A stretch of 31,320 nt of DNA from HGM13006 sp964518645 (GCA_964518645.1 CAZFGL010000007.1:1-31320), one strand, 5' to 3'. Shown: positions 15,819-23,951, counted from the first letter of the stretch. Program-made: numbers and translations. The notes: generated by a model from the sequence alone, not told the origin.

Positions 15819-17690
15819 ATGAACAAAACCATACGCTATACGGATATGCCGGAAACAAAGGCGCGGCTGTTTGTCTTTCAGATGGACGGCAGCATCACCG
15901 ACTATCCCATGAAAACCCACATGCTGCTGGGACGGCATGTACCCGGTGGCAGCCATGTACATGTGCCGCTGGATTCCCCTCTGGTCTCCCGCAACCACGG
16001 TGAGCTGGGCTATGTCCGCGAAACATGGTTCTACCGGGATCTTGGATCCACCAACGGCTCCTGTCTCTCCGGTGAAATGCTCCGGGATGAGTCCGATGTC
16101 CGGAAGCTGAAGGACGGGGACGTGATCCGGATCGGCACGGCCGCCAACGCAGACAAGGCCGTTTCCCTGCTGTTTTCCACCACTCTCCCGGACAATATTC
16201 ACTGGCGGGTGATCCCTCTGGATCGTGTGGGTGAGATCCACATCGGCCGCAAGGCAGTGGTGGGCGGTCTGGCCATGTCCGACCAGCGGGTATCTGCCAA
16301 CCACGCCTCCTTCTTCCACGGCCGGGACGGCTGGGCCATCACAGACCTTGGCTCCACCAACGGTGTGTATCTCTCCGGCAAACGGCTGGAAAAGTCCACC
16401 TATCTGCAGCCCCTGGACGTGGTTCGGATCGTCAGCGCTTATTTCGTATTTCTGGGTGACAAGCTCCTGTATTGTAATCCACCGGCCCCCGAAGTTTATT
16501 CCAGTGCTGCCGATGACGCCGAGTCCCCCTGCACCCCCACAATTCCCGTTACCCCCGCAACACCTGCTGCGCCGCCGGCCATCTCCCCCTCCGGTTCCCG
16601 GATTCAGGGGATGGGTGGAACAGCTTCCCCTTCCGGCTCCCGAATTCATGGAACGGCGATACCTCCCGCTCCCACTCCCACACCGAAACCGGCACCTCCG
16701 GTGCCTGCGCCCAAGCCTCCGGTGCCTACACCCAGACCTCCGGTGCCTGCGCCCAAGCCCCCGGTGCCTGCGCCTAAACCTCCCGTACCCACGCCCAGGC
16801 CTCCCGTGCCCACGCCCAGGCCTCCCGTGCCCACGCCCAAGCCTCCGGTACCCGTCTCTGATGACGGTCAGCTGGTGATCCATATTGAACAGCGCAGTGT
16901 ATTCCAGCGTTTTAAGAAAAAGACCCTGCTGAAGGATATTGACCTCACCATCCAAAACGGTGAAATGGTTCTGATTCTGGGCGGCTCCGGTGCCGGCAAG
17001 ACCACTTTCATGAATGCTGTCATGGGCTACGAAAAGGCAGAGGGCAAGATTCTCCACGGTGACATGGACATTTATGAGGAATACGAGCAGATGAAATACG
17101 ACATCGGCTTCGTCCCCCAGCAGGATCTGCTCCGGGGTGCCGATACTGTATACAACACCCTCCAGAACGCTGCCCAGATGAAGCTTCCCCGGGGAATGTC
17201 CCACGAGGCTATGGAGGCCCGGATCGACACGGTTCTGAACCTTCTGGGACTTCAGCCGGAACGGGATAATCTGGTGGTCAAGCTTTCCGGTGGCCAGAGA
17301 AAACGACTCTCCATCGCCGTGGAATACATCTCCGATCCCACCCTGTTCTTCCTGGACGAGCCGGATTCCGGTCTGGACGGTGTCATGGCACGGAGTCTGA
17401 TGGAAAATCTCCGTTCCATCGCAGATACCGGAAAGATCGTCATGGTCATCTCCCACAGCCCGGACCGTGCCGCAGATCTTCTGAATAAGATCATCGTGCT
17501 GGCTAAGGACACCCGGGACGGTGTCGGCAAGCTGGCCTTCTATGGCACTGTTCCCCAGGCAAAGGCCTTCTTCGGCGTAAAGACGCTGGAAGAGGTGGTT
17601 CGCCGGATCAACCGCACCGACGAGGGTGGCGACGGTCAGGGCGATTACTACATTGATAAATTCAAGTCAGGAGGCTACCGATATGTCTAG
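15819..17690 (+). CDS. FHA-FHA-ABCG-type ABC transporter ATPase
   Basis: 623 residues. The first FHA domain (about 15-105) has LLGRHVPG, SRNHGEL and DLGSTNGSCL; the second (about 125-215) has IHIGRKAVV, SANHASF and DLGSTNGVYL. Both keep the Arg, Ser-x-x-His and Thr-Asn-Gly residues needed to bind phosphothreonine. A variable region and a Pro-rich repeat (293-345) lead to an ABC ATPase (about 350-610) with Walker A GGSGAGKTT near 388, signature LSGGQRKRLS near 489 and Walker B LFFLDEPDSGLDG. The ATPase resembles the ABCG/White family. The ATP-driving subunit should work with the permease encoded next. Mycobacterial Rv1747 has the same FHA-FHA-ABC layout, fused to its permease, and is a substrate of the neighbouring kinase PknF; a similar kinase-controlled exporter is inferred. 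ATG follows TGGAGGA. Confidence 0.92.
   Translation: MNKTIRYTDMPETKARLFVFQMDGSITDYPMKTHMLLGRHVPGGSHVHVPLDSPLVSRNHGELGYVRETWFYRDLGSTNGSCLSGEMLRDESDVRKLKDGDVIRIGTAANADKAVSLLFSTTLPDNIHWRVIPLDRVGEIHIGRKAVVGGLAMSDQRVSANHASFFHGRDGWAITDLGSTNGVYLSGKRLEKSTYLQPLDVVRIVSAYFVFLGDKLLYCNPPAPEVYSSAADDAESPCTPTIPVTPATPAAPPAISPSGSRIQGMGGTASPSGSRIHGTAIPPAPTPTPKPAPPVPAPKPPVPTPRPPVPAPKPPVPAPKPPVPTPRPPVPTPRPPVPTPKPPVPVSDDGQLVIHIEQRSVFQRFKKKTLLKDIDLTIQNGEMVLILGGSGAGKTTFMNAVMGYEKAEGKILHGDMDIYEEYEQMKYDIGFVPQQDLLRGADTVYNTLQNAAQMKLPRGMSHEAMEARIDTVLNLLGLQPERDNLVVKLSGGQRKRLSIAVEYISDPTLFFLDEPDSGLDGVMARSLMENLRSIADTGKIVMVISHSPDRAADLLNKIIVLAKDTRDGVGKLAFYGTVPQAKAFFGVKTLEEVVRRINRTDEGGDGQGDYYIDKFKSGGYRYV
16695..16853 (+). repeat. 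21-bp tandem repeat encoding a PPVPxPK/R linker
   Basis: Seven complete in-frame units (PPVPAPK, PPVPTPR, PPVPAPK, PPVPAPK, PPVPTPR, PPVPTPR, PPVPTPK) and one PPVP partial unit. Several units are nearly identical in DNA, so copy number could change by slippage without shifting frame. The Thr in TP steps could be phosphorylation sites read by FHA domains (inference). Confidence 0.92.
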
Positions 17691-18564
17691 TACCCGCATC
17701 TCCCGAATCGGTCAGATCGGTGTCTATGTGGGAAAGTGTTTCCGCATATTCGTCCACGAGAAAAGCTGGAAGATGTTCATCAGCGCTGCGATCATCTCCA
17801 TGATCATCTCCTGGGTCATCGGTGAGAACACCTTTGAGATTTTCGAATCCACCCGCTCCGGTGTTTTCGCCCTGATCTGTGCCTGCATCTGGATCGGCCT
17901 CTTCAACTCCATTGAGTCCATCTGTAAAGAACGCGCCATTATCAAGCGGGAACACCGTACCGGCCTGCACATCAGTTCTTACGTCATCGCCCACCTGATT
18001 TATGAGTTCATTCTCTGTGTGGTGGAAGCCCTGATCCTGACCATCGTGCTCTTCATCTTCCGGGACGTTCCCAGCCACGGCATTCTGTTCTCCTCCATCT
18101 GGCTGGAATTCTATCTAGAGTTCCTTCTGGTCATGTTCTGCGCCGACTGTCTGGGTCTGTGCGTTTCCTCTGTGGTGAAAACGGAGAAAGCCGCCATGAC
18201 CGTAATGCCCTTTGTGCTGATTATTCAGCTGGTGCTCTCCGGCATGATGTTTGCCCTGCCTGAAAATGCAGAATCCATCAAATACTTCACCATCAGCAAG
18301 TGGGGACTGGATGCAATCTGCAGCACCGCAGACATCAACGAGACGCCCAACAGGGATACCCTGGAGGCCTTTGAGATCGCTGCCATGCAGGACGCTACCA
18401 TCACCAGCTGGAAGGATCTCGATACTGACCAGGAGTATGAATACGACTTCGACGGCACCGCCAGTCATGTGGCATTCACCTGGCTGATGCTGTGCTGCCA
18501 CGCCGCTGTATACGGCGTTGTGGCCATTGTTGCACTGGAATTTATCGACCGGGATAAACGATAA
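17683..18564 (+). CDS. ABC-2-type (ABCG-like) transporter permease
   Basis: 293 residues from ATG 17683, preceded by CAGGAGG and overlapping the ATPase gene by 8 bases. It has about six membrane spans. The conserved ABCG-type features are an N-terminal amphipathic stretch, ERAIIKREHRTGLHISSYV after the second span (the coupling segment), a FADCLGL-like pattern (CADCLGLCVSSV) and a membrane pair around GMMFALPE. A short extracytoplasmic loop lies before the last span, which ends with an ALEFIDRDKR tail. It should form the channel of a transporter powered by the FHA-containing ATPase. Since ABCG half-transporters dimerise, two copies of each are expected. The substrate is unknown; export of a lipid, peptide or glycan is plausible. 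A terminator follows. Confidence 0.85.
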   Translation: MSSTRISRIGQIGVYVGKCFRIFVHEKSWKMFISAAIISMIISWVIGENTFEIFESTRSGVFALICACIWIGLFNSIESICKERAIIKREHRTGLHISSYVIAHLIYEFILCVVEALILTIVLFIFRDVPSHGILFSSIWLEFYLEFLLVMFCADCLGLCVSSVVKTEKAAMTVMPFVLIIQLVLSGMMFALPENAESIKYFTISKWGLDAICSTADINETPNRDTLEAFEIAAMQDATITSWKDLDTDQEYEYDFDGTASHVAFTWLMLCCHAAVYGVVAIVALEFIDRDKR

Positions 18565-18569
18565 AATAC

Positions 18570-18606
18570 AGAGGCAGCGCCCAGATTTCCGGGTGCTGCC
18601 TCTTTT
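18570..18606 (+). terminator. intrinsic terminator of the phospho-signalling operon
   Basis: A 13-bp stem AGAGGCAGCGCCC/GGGTGCTGCCTCT with one G-T wobble and an 8-base loop, followed by TTTTC. It lies six bases after the permease stop. Confidence 0.88.
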
Positions 18607-18620
18607 CTGCAAATCCGCCC

Positions 18621-18652
18621 TTGACCTTTTGTCCAAAACCTTGTAATATAAT
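18621..18652 (+). promoter_or_regulatory. promoter of the DegV-like gene
   Basis: TTGACC (18621-18626) with TAATAT at 17 bases (18644-18649), overlapping a perfect TATAAT at 20 bases (18647-18652). One of these is the likely -10; the leader is about 50 bases. Confidence 0.65.
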
Positions 18653-18706
18653 ATCGAAGATTATATTGGGTATATAGATATTTATCCCCAAGGAACGGAG
18701 TATAAC

Positions 18707-19540
18707 ATGAAGAACAAGATCGTAATGGACTCCTCCGGAGACATTCTTACCCTTTCCGGCACCGATTTCGTAAGCGTCCCTCTGACCATCCACGCCGGGG
18801 AGAACACCTTTGTGGACTGCGATGCCCAGACCGCCGAAGAAATGATCGCATGCCTCAAAACCCACACCGGTGTCACCACCTCCGCCTGTCCCAGCATTGG
18901 GGAGTATCTCGATGCCTTCGGTGACGCAGACAATGTCTACTGCATCACCATTACCAGCCAGCTCTCCGGCAGCTTCAACGCTGCCACTGCTGCCGCAAAG
19001 GAATTCCTTGCGACACATCCGAAAAGTCACATCCATGTATTTGACTCCCTTTCCGCCGGCCCTGAAATGGTACTGCTTGCGGAGAAGATCCGGGATCTGA
19101 TTCAGACCGGACGGGATTATCTGGACGTGGTCAAAGAGGCGATCCTCTACCAGAAGAACACCGGCCTGCTTTTCTCTCTGGAATCCCTGCGGAATCTGGC
19201 CAACAACGGTCGTGTTCCGGCTGTGGTTTCAAAGGCGGTGGGGATGCTGGGGATCCGTCTCATCGTAAAGGCCAGCGATGAGGGCACCCTTCAGCCCATC
19301 GGCAAGGCCCGTGGGGAGAAAAAGCTGATTCCCCATCTGCTGAAAGAGCTGAAGACTCTGGGCTACACCGGCGGAAAACTCCGGGTCGCCCACTGTCATA
19401 ACGAGGGTGCCGCCACGGCACTGATCGAAGCGGTAAAGCAGCATTTCCCTGCCCCGGACACCGCCCTTTGGGAAACGGGCTGTCTTTGCAGCTTCTATGC
19501 GGAGGAAGGCGGTCTGCTGATCGGCTTTGAGCACGCATAA
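18707..19540 (+). CDS. DegV-family fatty-acid-binding protein (FakB-like)
   Basis: 277 residues, the usual length. DegV features are present: a short MDSSGD start strand, TSACPSIGEYLDAF (lipid-head pocket Thr/Ser), ITITSQLSGSFNAA, FDSLSAGPEM, a LLFSLESLRNLANNGRV helix and GARGEKKL-like GKARGEKKL. FakB proteins hold a fatty acid so that the kinase FakA can phosphorylate it for entry into phospholipids. No fakA is seen in this window, and DegV proteins are often multi-copy with different fatty-acid preferences. The start ATG has GGAACGGAG upstream. The gene is 60 bases before the bile salt hydrolase gene with no terminator between, so the two are probably co-transcribed. Confidence 0.88.
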   Translation: MKNKIVMDSSGDILTLSGTDFVSVPLTIHAGENTFVDCDAQTAEEMIACLKTHTGVTTSACPSIGEYLDAFGDADNVYCITITSQLSGSFNAATAAAKEFLATHPKSHIHVFDSLSAGPEMVLLAEKIRDLIQTGRDYLDVVKEAILYQKNTGLLFSLESLRNLANNGRVPAVVSKAVGMLGIRLIVKASDEGTLQPIGKARGEKKLIPHLLKELKTLGYTGGKLRVAHCHNEGAATALIEAVKQHFPAPDTALWETGCLCSFYAEEGGLLIGFEHA

Positions 19541-19600
19541 TCAGCCCTCCACAGGGTCAAACTGTTTTCACCCCCATCGGAACGAACAGGAGGTTCCCAT

Positions 19601-20575
19601 ATGTGTACTGCACTCACCCTTCATACTGAGGATCATTATTTTGGACGCAATCTGGATCTGGAGTATTCCTACCACGAATCCGTTGCTATTACCCCAAGGA
19701 ATTACCCCTTCCGGTTTCGGAAACTACCCGAACTGCCCCAACACTACGCCATGATCGGCATGGCGTATGTACAGTCAGGCTATCCCCTGTACTACGAGGC
19801 CACCAACGAAATGGGGCTGAGCATGGCCGGGCTGAATTTCCCCGGCTTTGCCCATTATGCCCCGGAGGATCCGGGGAAGGATAATGTTGCCCCCTTTGAG
19901 CTGATCCCATGGCTGCTGGGGCAGTGTGCCAACCTGATGGAGGTACGGGAAAAGCTGAAAACGCTCTGCCTTGCCGCCATTCCATTCAGTGACAGTCTGC
20001 CCCTGTCCCCGCTGCACTGGATCATATCAGACCGGGAAGGCAGCATCACTCTGGAAGCCATGGCCGACGGGCTTCATATTCATGCGAACGCCCCGGGGAT
20101 CCTGACCAACAATCCCCCCTTTGATTATCAGATGCTGAATCTGGCCAATTATATGGGGCTTTCCAGCCTGCCCCCCGAGAACGGGCTTGCCGCTTTGACA
20201 GAGCTTACCCCCTTCAGCCGGGGCATGGGTGCCCTCGGGCTTCCCGGGGACTGGTCCTCCCCCTCCCGCTTTGTCCGTGCCGCATACCTGAAGGCAAATT
20301 CCCTGTGTGCTCCCGGCGAAGAGGCCAGCGTCAGCCAGTTCTTCCACATTCTCGAGGGAGTTTCCCACATCCGTGGCAGCGTTCAGGTCACCCCCGGTGC
20401 CTATGAGATCACGGTCTATGCCTGCTGCTGCAACGTGGACAAGGGGATCTATTACTACAAGACCTATGAAAACAGCACCATCTCCGCAGTCTCCATGCAC
20501 CACGAGGATCTGGAGTCCCGCGAAGTGATCTCCTATCCCCTGCTTACCCAGCAGCATATTGTACACCAGAATTAA
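19601..20575 (+). CDS. bsh: choloylglycine hydrolase (bile salt hydrolase)
   Basis: 324 residues, normal for the family. This N-terminal-nucleophile enzyme frees glycine or taurine from conjugated bile acids. Met1 is removed to expose Cys2 (MCTALT); R16 and D19 lie in GRNLDLEYSY; N79 in MAGLNFPG, N171 in LTNNPPF, and R223 in PGDWSSPSRFVRA complete the expected active site. Asn rather than Tyr in AGLNF favours bile salt hydrolase over penicillin V acylase. There is no signal peptide, so it acts in the cytoplasm. The ATG follows CAGGAGG. It supports an intestinal habitat. The upstream DegV-like gene may share the transcript; a strong hairpin terminates both. Confidence 0.93.
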   Translation: MCTALTLHTEDHYFGRNLDLEYSYHESVAITPRNYPFRFRKLPELPQHYAMIGMAYVQSGYPLYYEATNEMGLSMAGLNFPGFAHYAPEDPGKDNVAPFELIPWLLGQCANLMEVREKLKTLCLAAIPFSDSLPLSPLHWIISDREGSITLEAMADGLHIHANAPGILTNNPPFDYQMLNLANYMGLSSLPPENGLAALTELTPFSRGMGALGLPGDWSSPSRFVRAAYLKANSLCAPGEEASVSQFFHILEGVSHIRGSVQVTPGAYEITVYACCCNVDKGIYYYKTYENSTISAVSMHHEDLESREVISYPLLTQQHIVHQN

Positions 20576-20577
20576 TG

Positions 20578-20612
20578 AAAGCGCCTGAGGCAGAGCTTGC
20601 CTCAGGCGCTTT
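20578..20612. terminator. bidirectional intrinsic terminator between convergent genes
   Basis: Perfect 15-bp stem AAAGCGCCTGAGGCA with its complement and a 5-base loop. Flanking A and T runs are modest (TTT on the plus side). It separates the bile salt hydrolase gene from the convergent UbiA-like gene. Confidence 0.85.
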
Positions 20613-20630
20613 ATCGTTTAAGGTATGTAC

Positions 20631-21494
20631 TTACAGATAGATCAGTCCGAAAATCACCACAGCCAGAATCAACCCCAGCAGCAGCAGCACCTTGTCATGG
20701 AGCAGCACCTCGACAGGATCTCCATCGGAGTCCCCCTCCACATTCAGGCTGTACTTCATACAGATCAGGATCACCAGAGGCACTGTCCAGATCATGGCCT
20801 CGGAACCAACCCGGGCTACAGTAAAGCTGTCCACCGTCCACAGTGCGTAAAACATCACTGTCAGTGCAACGCACATGTACATGTTTTTGTCCAAAAAGTC
20901 CCGGCTGTAATATTTCAGCACCGCCCGGGTACTCTCCTTCTGGCGAAGCAGCTCTCCCCGGCGTTTCCCCAGTCCCAGATAGAAGCTCATGGAGATCACC
21001 GTCAGGCACAGCCATTTACTCAGCACAATGCCGGTCACCGCACCGCCGTAGAGCATTCTGAGCAGGAACCCGGAGACCAGAATGGCGATGTCCACCAGGG
21101 GGACATTTTTCAGTCCCATGCTGTATCCCAGATTGAGCAGGAAATAGGCGAAAAATGCACACCATGCCCCCAGTTTCAGTCCGGCGGCCAGATAGCCGCA
21201 GCCCAGTCCCAGCATCAGAAGCAGCACACAGAACACAACTGCATGGGGGACACTGATTTTCCCGGAGGCAATGGGCCTGTGACATTTGGTGGTGTTCAGC
21301 CGATCCTTCTCCCGGTCCTGTATATCATTGATCACATAAATCCCGGAGGCCAGCAGGGAAAAGGCCAGAAAGCCCCACAATCCCGACCGGAGCCGTTCCC
21401 ATTCCAGCACCTGTCCGCTGCACAGCAGGGGCAGCAGCACCAGAGCATTCTTCGTCCAGTGATGGGGACGGGCCAGTTTGATATAATTCTTCAT
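20631..21494 (-). CDS. UbiA-family prenyltransferase, DPPR-synthase-like
   Basis: 287 residues with about eight or nine membrane spans. The first Asp-rich motif is NDIQDREKDRLNTTK, followed by CHRPIASG, and the second region is near SMGLKNVPLVDIAI. LARPHHWTKN at the N-terminus together with the NxxDxxxD...RPIASG arrangement is typical of the subgroup related to mycobacterial decaprenyl-phosphate phosphoribosyltransferase (Rv3806c), which puts 5-phosphoribose on a polyprenyl phosphate. The start is 4 bases after the stop of the upstream gene, so the two form an operon. With the neighbouring GT-C-like protein, it could supply a lipid-linked pentose for an envelope glycan. Subgroup assignment is by motif recall; another prenyl acceptor is possible. 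Confidence 0.72.
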   Translation of the reverse strand: MKNYIKLARPHHWTKNALVLLPLLCSGQVLEWERLRSGLWGFLAFSLLASGIYVINDIQDREKDRLNTTKCHRPIASGKISVPHAVVFCVLLLMLGLGCGYLAAGLKLGAWCAFFAYFLLNLGYSMGLKNVPLVDIAILVSGFLLRMLYGGAVTGIVLSKWLCLTVISMSFYLGLGKRRGELLRQKESTRAVLKYYSRDFLDKNMYMCVALTVMFYALWTVDSFTVARVGSEAMIWTVPLVILICMKYSLNVEGDSDGDPVEVLLHDKVLLLLGLILAVVIFGLIYL

Positions 21495-21498
21495 ACAC

Positions 21499-23130
21499 TC
21501 ACCTCAGCGCCGGGAAAAACTGTGCCGCAAACAGGAGCACCTCCCGCAGTGCCGCAAAATTCACCACTGCCATCAGTGCGAATACCGCTCCCAGCACCGC
21601 CAGCTTCACCGGGCGCCATTTTTGCAGCAGATGATCGACCAGCTGGAAGCACATGGCCACATAGGCCCAGCCGAAATACAGGCTGTAGAGCATCAGACCG
21701 TTGTCAATGGTACCCCAGCCCACAATTCCCAGCAGCAGCAATGAAAACCCGATCCACGCCCCGCAGATCCTGCTGAAGCGCTTCCCCGGCTTGACCGCAA
21801 CACCCAGCACTGCGGCGATCAGTACCACAAACCCAACAAAACGCCAGCCGGTCACCGGAACCATCTGCCAGGAAACATGGCTGTACGTCTCAAAATCCAC
21901 CCGGGATGCGGGTGCCAAAACGGTGGAACCTACAAAGTTGATAAACTGCATCAGCTTCTGCACCGGATCCACATCGCCGCCTGCGTAATAGCCATACCCG
22001 GCAATATAGTCCCCCACATCCAGGAAGGTGGTCAGACGGCCGGACAGGATCATTACTCCAAAAAAGGCACCGCAGAGCTTCAGCGTGTTTTTGACAAACT
22101 TTGAAAACTTCCGGTCATAGGTAACCAGCGGGAAAAAGATTCCCGTGGTCAGCATGGAGCCGGTGGCGGCAATATAGGAAAGGCTGCCACCGATCCTGTC
22201 CTTTTCCATGGTACAAAGGAGTATCAGCCAGAACACCGCCATCAGATACTGCTCGGCAGTCAGGGAGAAAATCAGGGTGGGGAATGCCACACAGAGGATC
22301 CCCAGGAACAGGATCTTCTCCGTTCCGTGGAGTTCCAGCATCCGTGCGATCATCACTGCCGCCAGCAAATACAGCCACATCTCCATAACCTGAAGCACCA
22401 GAATATATCCGTTTTTCAGGAAAAACAGGGGCTTCGAAATCAGCCATGCAGCCTGAGCAAAGGGCATGGAGAACAGTCCGAACAGGGGCTGGCGCAGATC
22501 ATTCTGCTCCGCACCCACGTTCCGGAACACATCCTGATGCACCAGATACCCGGAATCCGCAGAATAAATCAGGTCGAAATTATACCAGAAGCCGTTCACA
22601 TGGGCTCCGTAAAACGCCTCGGTGCAGGAATAGGTAAAGCCGATCAATGCCACAAACAGCACCCCGGCACACAGAAGGAACATCTGCTCCACAAAGTCGA
22701 TCTCCTGCCAGAACTTCTTCCCCTGCTTCCACAGAAAATCTGTGATCCACAGCATGTATCCGAAGGCCATGGGCAATGCGACCAGCACCAGAACCCATGG
22801 TGCCAGCCGGGCAAGCACCCCCGGAAGATGAATCAGCTTCAGGAGCTTCTCCATCCAGACACAGCAGGTGGTGTAAAAGTGAGACTTCTCCGTATACAGG
22901 GTCGCCAGTGTCAGCACCGCCGCCACCATCCGCACCCCGGTCTCCTCCGACCGGAATACTTCCTCCAGGAACTTCGTTCTTGTGGTCAAATACAGCATCA
23001 GTCCCAGCGCCAGAAGCCCTGTCAGCAGAAAACTGAGCTTGGAGCTGGTCTGCATCAAAAGCACCGCAAAGGCTGTACCGGACAATGCCATTGCCAGACG
23101 AAGGGGCAAACTGTATTTTTTCTCATCCAT
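21499..23130 (-). CDS. polytopic membrane protein, possible GT-C-type glycosyltransferase
   Basis: 543 residues with roughly twelve membrane spans spread along the length. I do not recognise a named family with certainty. A first large non-membrane loop after a span near 160-180 has YSADSGYLVHQDVF and then AEQNDLRQPLFGLFSMPFAQ, the sort of acidic, aromatic loop found in GT-C enzymes that use polyprenyl-phosphate sugars. A second loop includes YIAGYGYYAGGDVDPVQK. Immediately downstream is the UbiA/DPPR-synthase-like gene, 4 bases away. A lipid-linked sugar (perhaps a pentose) made by that protein could be the donor here. The start ATG is 23128-23130 (complement); the ribosome site, GGCGGTGAAG, is weak. 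Function is inference. Confidence 0.5.
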   Translation of the reverse strand: MDEKKYSLPLRLAMALSGTAFAVLLMQTSSKLSFLLTGLLALGLMLYLTTRTKFLEEVFRSEETGVRMVAAVLTLATLYTEKSHFYTTCCVWMEKLLKLIHLPGVLARLAPWVLVLVALPMAFGYMLWITDFLWKQGKKFWQEIDFVEQMFLLCAGVLFVALIGFTYSCTEAFYGAHVNGFWYNFDLIYSADSGYLVHQDVFRNVGAEQNDLRQPLFGLFSMPFAQAAWLISKPLFFLKNGYILVLQVMEMWLYLLAAVMIARMLELHGTEKILFLGILCVAFPTLIFSLTAEQYLMAVFWLILLCTMEKDRIGGSLSYIAATGSMLTTGIFFPLVTYDRKFSKFVKNTLKLCGAFFGVMILSGRLTTFLDVGDYIAGYGYYAGGDVDPVQKLMQFINFVGSTVLAPASRVDFETYSHVSWQMVPVTGWRFVGFVVLIAAVLGVAVKPGKRFSRICGAWIGFSLLLLGIVGWGTIDNGLMLYSLYFGWAYVAMCFQLVDHLLQKWRPVKLAVLGAVFALMAVVNFAALREVLLFAAQFFPALR

Positions 23131-23173
23131 CCGGCTTCACCGCCTCTCAACAAAACTTTCATCATTTTTTCAT

Positions 23174-23202
23174 ATTATAGCTTTTCCGGGGATAAAAGTC
23201 CA
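23174..23202 (-). promoter_or_regulatory. promoter of the GT-C-like / UbiA operon
   Basis: Perfect TATAAT (23174-23179, minus strand) 17 bases after TGGACT (23197-23202), a four-of-six -35. Confidence 0.6.
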
Positions 23203-23295
23203 GAAATACTTCCCGGAATCTGCATCTGTCCTTCTTTTTTCACCCTTCGGCAAAAAATCACACGCACTTTCTCTTTTTTGTCACCGGATGAGCTA

Positions 23296-23324
23296 TGTAC
23301 AAATTCCGGGCTTTCATGTAAAAT
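23296..23324 (+). promoter_or_regulatory. possible promoter of the Gly/Pro-rich protein gene
   Basis: TGTACA (23296-23301) and TAAAAT (23319-23324), spacer 17 bases, 32 bases upstream of the ATG. Moderate match only. Confidence 0.4.
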
Positions 23325-23356
23325 ATTATTATTAATTCGAAAGACAGGTGATAACC

Positions 23357-23803
23357 ATGGCAATTTCCGGTAAGTATTATATTAAGAAGTGGCTGCCCAA
23401 TCCCACCCTGGTTCACGGGCCTGATTTTCAGGGCGGTATGCCCGGTGGTCCCGGCGGTCCCGGTCCTGACATGCCTGCCGGTGGTCCTCCCCCTGCTGCG
23501 CCCAAGCCGCAGGTTGAGATGAAGGATTACGGCGAACCCCGCCACGGTGCCTTTGAGGGCGACATGCTCTTTGATTTCCAGCCCCAGAGCGACGGTACAC
23601 TGAAGGGTACCGCCGACGGCACCCCCATCAACTGGGGTTTCTATTCCGGAGACGAATTCTTCAAGGTAGAGTATCCCGCCGGCCCCGGCTGCTGGGAGGT
23701 CTGGGCCCGTGTGGACCAGGACGGCTATATTGAAGGCATGATCTCTGTGGGTGGCGGCAAGGGCTTCCCCAATTTTGTATACGGCAGAAAGGTCGAAGAC
23801 TGA
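23357..23803 (+). CDS. unknown protein with Gly/Pro-rich linker
   Basis: 148 residues from ATG 23357, with AGGTG six bases upstream. Not recognised. A short basic N-terminus (AISGKYYIKKWLPNP) is followed by a low-complexity linker (about 22-50) of repeated GGP/PGG and PPPA steps, then a compact, strand-rich domain (about 55-148) with many Gly, Trp and aromatic residues (INWGFYSGDEFF, CWEVWARVDQDG, FPNFVYGRK). There is no signal peptide or membrane span. The C-terminal part could be a small beta-barrel, but this is only a guess. It has its own promoter and terminator, so it is a monocistronic gene between an envelope operon and a flavoenzyme. The GGPGGPG motif also occurs at the C-terminus of the sulfatase-like protein further on. 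Confidence 0.75.
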   Translation: MAISGKYYIKKWLPNPTLVHGPDFQGGMPGGPGGPGPDMPAGGPPPAAPKPQVEMKDYGEPRHGAFEGDMLFDFQPQSDGTLKGTADGTPINWGFYSGDEFFKVEYPAGPGCWEVWARVDQDGYIEGMISVGGGKGFPNFVYGRKVED

Positions 23804-23810
23804 TTTCCCC

Positions 23811-23839
23811 GCTCCCGGACACCTGTCCGGGAGCATTTT
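23811..23839 (+). terminator. intrinsic terminator after the Gly/Pro-rich protein gene
   Basis: Stem GCTCCCGGACA/TGTCCGGGAGC around a very small loop, followed by ATTTTC. Confidence 0.88.
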
Positions 23840-23892
23840 CTTTACTCTGTAAAGCCCCCCAATGTATCATGCTGTTGCCTTTGTGCAGTTTC

Positions 23893-23921
23893 TTGACAAG
23901 AATTTCGATGCCCTATAAAAT
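23893..23921 (+). promoter_or_regulatory. sigma-A promoter of the flavin oxidoreductase gene
   Basis: TTGACA (23893-23898) and TAAAAT (23916-23921), spacer 17 bases, 31 bases before the ATG. Confidence 0.78.
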
Positions 23922-23951
23922 AGAAAATCATGAATAAACGGAGGTATCACA

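Noticed and set aside
16695..16853. Possible CRISPR array
   Set aside because: Units are contiguous 21-bp coding repeats without spacers.
15705..17456. Minus-strand frame with Gly/Arg-rich repeats
   Set aside because: It is the complement of the proline-repeat region of the FHA-ABC gene; the low complexity is a by-product of the 21-bp repeat.
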